Assembly (NCBI GenBank): GCA_015039365.1
Contig: WION01000657.1
Coordinates: 1 to 25,730, forward strand
DNA length: 25,730 bases
Origin: Amanita rubescens
Taxonomy: Eukaryota > Basidiomycota > Agaricomycetes > Agaricales > Amanitaceae
Direction of reading: 5' to 3'
Positions 1 through 9,186 of the stretch are shown here, in pieces. The number at the start of each line of letters is the position of its first letter. Position 1 is the first letter of the stretch. Under the pieces are notes generated by a model that saw nothing but the letters and a program-made list of their open reading frames with translations, was not told the origin of the DNA and searched no databases. The position numbers and the translations under genes were made by a program.

Positions 1-1003
<1,003 letters not shown>

Positions 1004-1023
1004 CTCTTGAGTCTGATATACAG

Positions 1024-1122
1024 TGGAGGGTCAAGAGGGGTTGGGCATCTCCAACCCCCACCCCTGCCCCTCCAAAACTCCCCATAAAAACCCTGGAGTT
1101 TGCCCAACCCCTCTTCAAGTTC
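1024..1122. repeat. Short inverted repeat (hairpin) at the edge of the AT-rich segment
   Basis: The stretch aagaggggttgggca at 1033-1047 is matched by its reverse complement at 1101-1115, with a further imperfect tcca/tgga match inward. The position just inside the end of the duplication (1003) and the preceding cagtggaggg resemble a decayed transposon end. No matching opposite terminus was found in the window, so the element type is left open. Confidence 0.4.
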
Positions 1123-1139
1123 CCTAAAGTTTATACAGA

Positions 1140-1700
1140 GTTTGACCTCTTCATGGTGACCAACTGGCAGTGCAGGGGCAAAGGGAATATTTCTATAGTT
1201 GTTTGCAAAATCTATGAAGAACATCAAGGGTTGGGTACCATACAATATTGTTTCAAATGCATTTTTCTTCAGTTGCTTAGTATTTACTCACTTCTCCATG
1301 CAGAACTTTTTCAGCCTGAAACCTTGCTACAACTCATCAAAATAACAAGGGAAAATGTATGTGCTGAGTATACAACCTTATCAAGTGAGCTCTCACTGCC
1401 AGTAGATATTCATAATCAGTTGGCAGAATCAGTTGAAGAATTTCTGGATGCAACACAGATACTTTTGCAGGGGTGCAGCATGTTGATACCTTGGGTAAGA
1501 TCAAAAAAAAAAGGCCTTGGACCTGCCACATGAAGTGGCAGCTCATATTGGCCAAGTCCAGAATGGACCATGCAGTACAAATCAACCATGCCAGTTGAAG
1601 AAGCTGAGGTAAGTGAATTGACAGGTGAACAAAATTGGGATGGTGAGGGGACTGAGGGTGATGATAATGACAGAATTGGCCTGAGTGTTGACATGTATTC
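1140..1700 (+). pseudogene. Decayed + strand coding remnant, unknown family
   Basis: A readable frame runs from about 1140 to 1530, with coding-like segments such as LFQPETLLQLIKITRENV and AESVEEFLDATQILLQ. It stops at 1531-1533 shortly after an A-run (1502-1512). A possible GT-AG intron after the tryptophan codon near 1494 (gtaaga... to ...gtggcag near 1551) would join it to a cysteine-containing stretch ending near 1612, where another gtaagt follows. I do not recognise the family. The upstream part of the same frame (778-1130) is WD40 3' flank and GC-rich junction sequence and is probably not coding. It could be the relic of a transposon gene. Confidence 0.3.
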
Positions 1701-2139
1701 GGACTCATGAGGTTTCTGATGCTTACTAGTATAAACATATTGTGTTAAGCACTAAGCAGAGCACATTATAAAGATTGATGTTGATGAACAAATTAGGTGT
1801 GATTGTATAGGCAAAGTATTGAAATTGTCTGTGAAATTGGCAAGGCAAAGCACATGAAATTGGCTTCTCATGAACTTCTGGCAGCCTGTTATGTCAGTGG
1901 CATATTTTGTGATTGTTTTATCACAAAAGGTTTAGCCTACAAGTCTCTACATGGAAGTCAAGGGTTTTACTCATATTGTCAAACTTTCAAATACAAATGA
2001 AAAACTCAGACTCTAATCATACAGTTGAACATTCTTCAAGTAAAGTACAAGAATAAATGGAATGAAGAAGCAAAGGCATGCTAGGAGTTATAGGGAATGT
2101 CAGAATGGACCAAAGATCAAGAGAATGTGCAAACTATAC
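1700..2139. other. AT-rich interval, no gene seen
   Basis: This stretch has no long open frame, no RNA gene I can identify and no clear repeat. It may hold the 3' end of the minus-strand intron chain that starts at 5070, but I cannot define an exon here. Confidence 0.4.
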
Positions 2140-5070
2140 CTGCTGAATTCACACAAGTAGACTTTTAAATCAGAGGGGGAGTGCAATCCAACTTGAAGGA
2201 GTGTTGCACAAAATTATCTGTAGAATATTTGAATGACAACAAGAAACAGATAGAAGAATTAAAAACAGCACCAAAGTACTTCAAAGACAAGTAATTGGAA
2301 AATGTTATTCAAATGCTATGTATAGAAGAAAGAGGATACATACATGCTAGCAGATTGCAGATTCAAATTTTGCATTAATAAAAATTGCAGTAAGGAATAG
2401 CAAACTGACATCCTGAAGGAAAATAATGAAAATAGGATGAGAAAGTTCAGCATTACACTTCAGATGAAGAAACATACAATCTGAAAATGAAATTTAAAAA
2501 TAATATTAATTCAGTTTTTAAGCATAAAATAGTAAAGAAACATACCAAACAAAGTTTAGTAGACAATAGTAGAGTTAGCATACAAATCAGAGATAGAAAA
2601 GATGTATTACATATACCTTCCTGACAAGAGAAAGAGTAAAGATTTGAATTTGAATTAGTTAAAAAATCCACTAACCTTCTGATAACATTAATAAACAATG
2701 TTAGCATAATTGTGAACGATAAATGTAAAAAGGTAACATGCCCACTACAAATTTGAGTGCTGAAGCACAGGTGTAAAGGAATGAACACAAAGTAACATAC
2801 ATTCTGATTTATGAGCAAGAGGGACATTAGCAAATGTCCCAACAAATAAAAAGTGACATACATTCTAAATACAAATATGTATGATTAAATTTTTTTTTTT
2901 TGAGTCTAAGAAAAACAACTTACAAACTAAAGTACCAGCAAAGGGTCACAAAATTATCACTTTTGAAGAGATTCTGCACATATCAAGCTGAATGACTTTA
3001 CTGTCCCCAGAACACAGCCAGACATGTCAAAAGCTAATCACTTACCATCTGAACACAGCCAGATGCCACAAAATCATCACCAAGAGGTTCCGCACATGTC
3101 AAGCTGAATCACTTACTCTCTGAACACAGCCAGATGCCACAAAATCATCACCAAGAGGTTCCGCACATGATCAAGCTAAATCACTTACTCCCTGAACACA
3201 GTCAGATGCCACAAAATCATCACCAAGAGGTTCTGCACACATGTCAAGCTGAATCACTTACATCTCTGAACACAGCCAGATGCCACAAAATCATCACCAA
3301 GAGGTTCTGCACATGTCAAGCTGAATCACTTACATACTGAACACAGCCAGATGCCACAAAATCATCACCAAGAGGTTCTGCACATGTCAAGCTGAATCAC
3401 TTACATACTGAACACAGCCGATGCCACAAAATCATCACCAAGAGGTTCTGCACATGTCACGCTGAATCACTTACTTCTGAACACAGTCAGATGCCACAAA
3501 ATCATCACCAAGAGGTTCTGCACATGTCAAGCTGAATCACTTACATACTGAACACAGCCAGATGCCACAAAATCATCACCAAGAGGTTCTGCACATGTCA
3601 AGCTGAATCACTTACATACTGAACACAGCCAGATGCCACAAAATCATCACCAAGAGGTTCTGCACATGTCAACCTGAATCACTTACATCCTGAACACAGC
3701 CAGATGCCACAAAATCATCACCAAGAGGTTCTGCACATGTCAAGCTGAATCACTTACTCTACTGAACACAGCCAGATGCCACAAAATCATCACCAAGAGG
3801 TTCTGCACATGTCAACCTGAATCACTTACATCCTGAACACAGCCAGATTGCCACAAAATCATCACCAAGAGGTTCTGCACATGTCAACCTGAATCACTTA
3901 CTCTCTGAACACAGCCAGATGCCACAAAATCATCACCAAGAGGTTCTGCACATGTCAAGCTGAATCACTTACATACTGAACACAGCCAGATGCCACAAAA
4001 TCATCACCAAGAGGTTCTGCACATGTCAAGCTGAATCACTTACTCTCTGAACACAGCCAGATGCCACAAAATCATCACCAAGAGGTTCTGCACATGTCAA
4101 GCCTGAATCACTTACATACTGAACACAGCCAGATGCCACAAAATCATCACCAAGAGGTTCTGCACATGTCAAGCTGAATCACTTACATCCCTGAACACAG
4201 CCAGATGCCACAAAATCATCACCAAGAGGTTCTGCACATGTCAAGCTGAATCACTTACTCCTGAACACAGCCAGATGCCACAAAATCATCACCAAGAGGT
4301 TCTGCACATGTCAAGCCTGAATCACTTACCTACTGAACACAGCCAGATGCCACAAAATCATCACCAAGAGGTTCTGCACATGTCAAGCTGAATCACTTAC
4401 ATCCCTGAACACAGCCAGATGCCACAAAATCATCACCAAGAGGTTCTGCACATGTCAAGCTGAATCACTTACATACTGAACACAGCCAGATGCCACAAAA
4501 TCATCACAAGAGGTTCTGCACATGTCAACCTGAATCACTTACTTACTGAACACAGCCAGATGCCACAAAATCATCACCAAGAGGTTCTGCACATGTCAAG
4601 CTGAATTACTTACTTCCTATACACAGATGGATGCCACAAAAATGGTGATAATCAGAATATTATGTTCATGTTCAAAGTACCACTCACAAACTAAGACATT
4701 TGTGATCAATACCGCCATCTAGTCATCAAACATATAAAACAAAGCACTCACTTCCTAATAACAGTAATCAAATTACAAAATATCAGTAGCAATATATTTG
4801 GTTTTTGATTTTGTGCAAATATTACTTCTAGAACAGCAATTATTAGATTTTGGTGATTAGGCCAACAAATTCAACTTGCTTACCTCCTAGAAACAATATT
4901 GAGAAATGCTGCTTTGCTATAGAAAGATTGACAAAATACACACCAGCTGATATTTATTCAAGACACAAGATAGTCAACTTGAGCTGCAATATTATATCAA
5001 GTTACATACATTCTAAGTGGAGTAACAAAATTATCTTCCTTCTATTATCTTTCATAAGGGATTATTCACC
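2140..5070 (-). other. Tandem intron / microexon array at the 3' end of the NACHT pseudogene
   Basis: Read on the minus strand, the interval is a chain of intron-like segments. Each begins with GTAAGT, GTATGT, GTGAGT or a close variant and ends with CAG or TAG. Only 2-4 nt separate the AG of one from the GT of the next. Spacers outside the repeat core lie at 5010-5012 (AAT), 4944-4946 (CTG), 4884-4886 (GAG), 4826-4827 (AA), 4752-4754 (GAA), 4688-4690 (TTT) and 4614-4616 (GAA), and on the other side at 2924-2926 (TTT), 2862-2864 (AAT), 2801-2803 (AAT), 2676-2678 (AAG), 2617-2620 (GAAG), 2478-2480 (ATT), 2410-2412 (GAT), 2344-2346 (CAT) and 2140-2142 (CAG). Between them sit 22 more spacers inside the 71-bp minisatellite. 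Most introns are 55-71 nt; some gaps of 119-136 nt may hide a decayed site (a GTATGT near 2540 lacks its AG partner). Most spacers are exactly 3 nt. That these are real splice sites is inference, because no transcript is available. Confidence 0.6.
3049..4613 (-). repeat. 71-bp minisatellite, 22 near-identical units, each an intron-like unit on the minus strand
   Basis: Twenty-two copies of a 68-bp core alternate with 2-4 bp variable spacers, giving a period of about 71 bp. A shortened or diverged unit lies at about 2945-3045 and a diverged one at 4617-4687. On the minus strand each core starts GTAAGTGATTCAG and ends GGCTGTGTTCAG. Spacers on the minus strand, from high to low coordinate, are TAA, TAT, GGAT, TAG, GA, GGAT, TAT, AGA, TAT, AGA, GAT, TAGA, GAT, TAT, TAT, AA, TAT, TAT, AGAT, GGA, AGA, ATG. 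Cores differ by only a few substitutions or single-base indels, so the amplification is recent. The period is not a multiple of three and no frame stays open through the array. Confidence 0.95.
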
Positions 5071-5188
5071 TTAGAAATCTTCAACATTTGATTCATACTC
5101 TCTACAACAACTTTCCACTCTCCTTGCAGTGGCTTGATTGACAAGCTTGAGCACCATATATTCCAACAGTGGTTTAAATACAACTTGC

Positions 5189-6607
5189 CTGCAATTGTTT
5201 AAGAACAGAATCAAAATCTTGACAAACAGTCTTTAATCCATTTTCCAGGCCATACATCCAAGTTTTTAACCACTCTCTGCTCAACTTCACCATTGACACC
5301 TTATATTTCCACAGTTCTTCATCAAATTAATGGTTGCCTGATGTGAAAGTGCCAAAGAGAAGTGATAACACCATTGTTGACATGCATATTCCAGAGGCTG
5401 ACCACCATGGTTCTCATGCACCTGCCCAATCAACTGCAAGCAGTCAACCATAATAGTAACATGGTATATCTTGGGATCAAGAAATGAACCTTTGCTCTGC
5501 TCATATCACTAAGAAAATCTTTTCAATGATGCATGATATGAGTGAACTGATTCCTGATCAGTGCTGGGAAGGACAAAAACAGATTGGCATCCCTGTAATG
5601 CTTGTCGAATATGGTCAGATGATAGCTGTAGAAGTTGCTCCAGGTCTTGTATGGCAAGAGGGTGGTGGAGATATATGATGGTACCCACTACACAGGAAAA
5701 GTGAGCAGACTAAAGCTTGAGCTTTGGATAAAACCTGCTCATATAAAGGATCAACACCATGATGTGCTGCTATAGCTAACTCGAGCTTCTCCTGGGGAAG
5801 CCCTTGCCCATCACCCACAAATTTGACCAGGGTTGACACATAGATGAATAAACCATCTGATTTCTGGACAAGAGCAGCGAGCTGTTCTGTCGAGGGCCAA
5901 GGATGTGGTACTTTTCGCATGATGTTGTAATTTTGCCTGTGTATTTCTGTAAGATGCTTCTTCCAAGTAGTTGCCGACATCACGATGAGCCGAAAGTCTC
6001 GAAGTGAGAGGAAAGTATGCCTTTGGTTTGATTGAAGGGGATTCAAATGTTTGTTGAATACGAGATTCAGGCCGACTTGCAAAGAGAAATCGGAATGGAA
6101 GGTAATGAGTCACGTCAACAAGTGCGTGAATGAGCTGTAGTAAGAGATTCTCGTCACTACATTCATCAAGGCCATCAATGATGACAACCATGGGTGGGGT
6201 GGTCTGCTGGATGCTAAGAGTGGGATCGAGGACGAGATTTTTGAGCTGATCATTCAAGCAGAGATAAGGGGCGAATGGATTATTCTTTGTGAGCACATGT
6301 AGTAAAGGTGATTGAATTGCAGGAAGGGATCGGGCAAGCTGATACGCAAATGTGGGTATGACTCTAGCTGCATCGCTGCGATCAGCTTTGCCTCTTGAAA
6401 AGAAAAAGCTGAATGCGAGCCGCCCCTCATCGTCACATTGCTTCGCGATGGTATGCAAGATTGTCGACTTCCCTGAGCCGGCAGGTCCCTCGAGCCAGCA
6501 CACTGGATATCCATCACTAGCTGTGGACCACCGTATGAGCTCCGACAAACCCCTTTGCGAGTACCCTCTTGACAGGTTGATGCGTCTTCTGACTCGCGTT
6601 CTGCAGA
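5189..6607 (-). pseudogene. NACHT-domain P-loop NTPase (fungal NLR/STAND type), frameshifted
   Basis: The minus strand encodes a pre-NACHT segment (CQEGTRKG near 6575), Walker A GPAGSGKST (about 6490-6465), a FFFSRGKADRSDA segment, Walker B VVIIDGLDEC (about 6190-6160) and FASRPESRIQQTF. After that come an ALVQKSDGLFIYVSTLVKFV segment, the post-NACHT segment VGTIIYLHHPLAIQDLEQLL (about 5690-5630) and KTWMYGLENGLKTVCQDFDS near 5240. These lie in different frames: breaks occur just before LSELIRWS (near 6550), around 6020-5960, near 5700, and at a stop after SLKRFS (about 5508). In this family a NACHT NTPase acts as an oligomerising switch in non-self recognition or cell death. No N-terminal effector or C-terminal repeat domain is readable. 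The 3' end leads into the intron array: a possible GC-AG intron (GCAAGT at 5188) precedes it. Confidence 0.85.
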
Positions 6608-6896
6608 ATTATAGGCACGTGAATGGCAATTCGTTCCGAATCCTTCAAGATATCAAACACAGTCCCTGTCTCTATGTGGTCACGACGCGGTAGCTACGAG
6701 TAGGAAGCAAACAGCGCACGGGACTGCACTGGCCCGTAATGAACTGGCGCTGGTCGTATTATTGATCTGATCACGCCCAACGTCGGTGAGCTGGCTGCCA
6801 GATATATTGATGTTTCCGATATAAGACATTCTGGACAAAAGAGTATGCCAGTTTGTTTCAAGCGTAGTGGAGGTTTAAGGCAAGTCTTATCGATTA
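6608..6896. other. Interval between NACHT pseudogene and upstream ORF, no clear gene
   Basis: The minus strand may contain the N-terminal part of the NACHT gene (for example an ILKDSERIAIHVPI segment near 6640), but no start or conserved domain can be fixed. A 73-aa minus ORF at 6694-6915 has no recognisable features. Confidence 0.3.
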
Positions 6897-7205
6897 TTAG
6901 ATTAAACACTGCCAAAAATCGCGTGCCGCAGTAGTGACCGCAGCACCCACATCTTTGAGTAACTCATGGTTTTTCCGGCTACGCGATGCCTTGTTTTCCA
7001 AGCCTAATCTCAATGCCGTGAGTCGTAAGGTCTTCCGTGCACAGAAGACACTAACATGCGCTCTCAGACTCTTCCTGCCCCACTTAACCTCTTCACCCTC
7101 TTGGCAAACGCACATTATTTCCCATTCCTCCTCCTCCTCATCATCCGGAGTCGTTCCAAGGATTGGGGCGGTCCTGACGCGATGGGCGAACGGGGCGGGC
7201 GACAA
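6897..7205 (-). CDS. Hypothetical ORF with acidic stretch, possibly an exon
   Basis: An open minus-strand frame of about 102 codons includes the acidic run DDEEEEEWE, a CVCQEGEE segment and a basic C-terminal half (SRSRKNHELLKDVGAAVT), ending at a stop at 6897-6899. The nominal start is TTG, so the true start or an upstream exon is not defined. A + strand ORF overlaps the same bases and cannot be excluded. I recognise no family. It lies head-on upstream of the NACHT pseudogene and might be an independent small gene or chance. Confidence 0.25.
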   Translation of the reverse strand: MSPAPFAHRVRTAPILGTTPDDEEEEEWEIMCVCQEGEEVKWGRKSLRAHVSVFCARKTLRLTALRLGLENKASRSRKNHELLKDVGAAVTTAARDFWQCLI

Positions 7206-7417
7206 ACATCGTGGGCGGGGATCTGGACCTAAAAAAACACAATATGTACGCCCATACCGTGGATAAAGGAATAGAAAAAAATCAAACGAAATTCGCGCCT
7301 CCTACCTCCCTTTACAGGGCTGGGTTACTTCCGCAGCTCCTCCCGGATTTTCCCCGAGATTTCGTCTTCCCAAGCCTTGCTGATATAGTGAAGATGTGGA
7401 GGAAACATCGCGTCAAA

Positions 7418-7752
7418 TCACTCAGAGGTGCAGAAAACCGCCGTCGACGTTTTCAACTTCTGACCCGCCTTGATAGCGACGAAGAAAGCCGCATGGTGCA
7501 AAATCCTTTGCATATGCTCTGCGTCAGCATTAGGAAGAAGGGAGCGCTTATCTTTTGTGATTTTCTTGGCAATTTGCGTTTTCCACTTTTTGAACACGGC
7601 GGCAGTGGCAAGCCAGCCATCCTTGAATGTCAAAGGATGATGACAGGTTTTTTCCTCGTCCTTGGAACTTGGACGTGAAGAACACCGGCAATCGCGTCGG
7701 TGGCATCGATTTTGAACGATGAAGTGTGTTTGGATTGACGACCAGCGCCCAT
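7418..7752 (-). CDS. Small two-exon hypothetical gene (93 aa)
   Basis: Exon 1 is 7752-7675 (ATG; MGAGRQSKHTSSFKIDATDA, then IAGVLH). Exon 2 is 7621-7418 and starts DGWLATAAVFKKWKTQIAKK. Removing the 53-nt intron 7674-7622 (GTCCAAG...TTCAAG, with a CTTTGAC branch-like site) gives one 93-aa frame. The protein is basic, with a lysine-rich centre (KKITKDKRS), and has no signal peptide or membrane segment. The donor GTCCAA is weak, which lowers confidence. A diverged copy of exon 1 is readable at about 8520-8430, which supports the exon 1 frame. I do not recognise the family. Confidence 0.45.
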
Positions 7753-8419
7753 GGCAGAGATGAAGGATGTGATGCGAGCATGGTAAATTCATGGATAAAA
7801 TGTGGTGGTCGAAATGAAAGGGTAAATGTGTGTAAAGGATTTAAGGAGCTAATGTTTGCAGACAGGTTTAGATAGGCGTTTCAATTTCAAAATTCAACCA
7901 CACGGTCGGTCAGCCATTTCCTGCTTGGACAACAAGTAGAGCGCTGATAGTGAGAAGTTGACGTTTTTTTGGGGGGGGCAATGCAATTGAGGTGCTGGAG
8001 GTGTTGACGGTTGTCTAAAAGGAGACATGGACCAATGGTACTGTGCTCAGCATCGACGCTACCAGAGCGAACACAATTAGGCATCAGTGAGCGAGACGCG
8101 CTCAGGGTCAGCCTATTTGCACCGATGAGTAATATGGCGGGATGGAGAAGCTGAAGACCAGGACCTTCGTAATTTCGTTATGCATCAATTGGCAATCGGT
8201 CGTCATACCAATGCACTAGAGGAACTATCTCTCGTATCCCGAACACAAACTATCTGGGCTCATCACCTGATACACGCTCTGTTCCTCTATCACTGTCCAT
8301 CATTATCAGTCAAACCGGGGGAAAACTTGCCCTTGACGCAGATCCAATATCTGCGACACAAAAAACTCATTATATTCATCCTATCTCTTGTGCTACTTCA
8401 TGCACGTATACCTATGTAA
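7753..8419. other. Interval without a supported gene
   Basis: It contains a T7/G8 homopolymer junction near 7964-7978 and a 79-codon + strand ORF (8180-8419) with no recognisable motif. Nothing here is strong enough to call a gene. Confidence 0.3.
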
Positions 8420-8522
8420 ATGTTAGGCTCGACGCGAGCGAGAAGGCCGGTCATCGCCTCCATGATATCGATGTTCAAGGATGGAGTATGTTTGGATCGA
8501 ACGACCAGCGCCAATGGTACCG
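8420..8522 (-). pseudogene. Decayed paralogue of exon 1 of the 93-aa small gene
   Basis: On the minus strand the segment reads RSKHTPSLNIDIMEAMTGLL, which aligns with RQSKHTSSFKIDATDAIAGV of the gene at 7752. Nucleotide similarity covers roughly 70 bp around gtttggatcgaacgaccagcgcc. No counterpart of exon 2 is found beside it, and the start codon is not in frame. Confidence 0.4.
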
Positions 8523-8718
8523 GTAAACGATGTAAGTACATGCGCGCACATGTGGATTCTAAAGAAGAGAAGCTAACATAAAGCGGACAGATTTATGTAT
8601 GTAGGGGTTTTAATGTCAACACGAAGCTCCAAAGGATGAATGATGCACTTGCGAGGATGACAATTTAAGGATGAATATACACCCCTGTATTGTAGATAAT
8701 AGAATAATAGAATAATAG

Positions 8719-8725
8719 ATACTAT
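8719..8725 (+). repeat. 7-bp target-site duplication, left (atactat)
   Basis: atactat directly abuts the left TIR terminus CCAGACTC. The identical heptamer abuts the right terminus at 16224-16230. Confidence 0.75.
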
Positions 8726-8830
8726 CCAGACTCCTACCCAGTCTCACGCAAGCTCATTTGTGCTTGACGATGTTATGTAAGCACTGAGCTCCAGGGAGAC
8801 TGGCACTTAACACATGTAAACAAATGATCG
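8726..8830 (+). repeat. Left terminal inverted repeat with subterminal motifs
   Basis: The terminus is CCAGACTC (8726-8733), followed by CCAGTCTC (8738-8745) and, inverted, GAGACTGG (8796-8803). The octamers are therefore arranged as two direct copies and one inverted copy in each TIR, a plausible set of transposase binding sites. Similarity to the right TIR fades after about 8830. Confidence 0.85.
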
Positions 8831-9004
8831 GCAGCAGCTTTCGTGTCACGTCCTGCTTATGTAAAAACATCTCAACTTTCTTTTTGTCTGCCGAACATTC
8901 AGCCATTTTGCCGAGCACGGCTGGCCTGTCAGCGCGCGCGCTAAGTACAGGTAAGTTGCTCGTTGAGCTCTGATTATCAGGTTGATGATCATATCAGTAC
9001 AGAT
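8831..9004 (+). promoter_or_regulatory. Left subterminal region, presumed helicase promoter and 5' UTR
   Basis: This 174-bp stretch lies between the TIR and the helicase ATG, so the promoter must lie here and/or in the TIR. A possible 5' intron gtaagt...attatcag spans 8951-8980. A GC alternation (gcgcgcgc, 8934-8941) is present. No TATA box is obvious. Confidence 0.35.
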
Positions 9005-9178
9005 ATGAATAATGGCACACGGGGGAGTGTCCCTGAAACGACGGGAAGGCCCGGCCATCGCGTATCAATCCCATCAGCCGACGAGATTCGTGGCAAAGCT
9101 CTTGAAGTCTTCGGAAAGCGACCATGCCTGTGGCAGGCTAACATTTGCCAAGCCATTTTGGAAGGCAGCCGGGACGTC

Positions 9179-9186
9179 ATCTCAAT
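9179..9186 (+). repeat. 8-bp target-site duplication, left (atctcaat)
   Basis: atctcaat precedes the element end tagtgttg. The same octamer follows the other end at 10761-10768, and removing one copy plus the element restores the helicase frame. Confidence 0.88.

Noticed and set aside
1021..1030. cagtggaggg as the left end of a complete hAT element spanning the AT-rich region
   Set aside because: No matching inverted terminus or 8-bp duplication was found between 1100 and 6700.
3049..4613. Resemblance to a CRISPR array (regular 68-bp repeats with variable spacers)
   Set aside because: The spacers are only 2-4 nt, and the context is clearly eukaryotic (introns, NACHT, Gag-Pol). It is a minisatellite of intron-like units.
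8719..8725. Extending the large TIR outward over atactat/atagtat
   Set aside because: As an inverted repeat this has a mismatch at the centre. As a direct repeat it is perfect, so it is better read as the target-site duplication.
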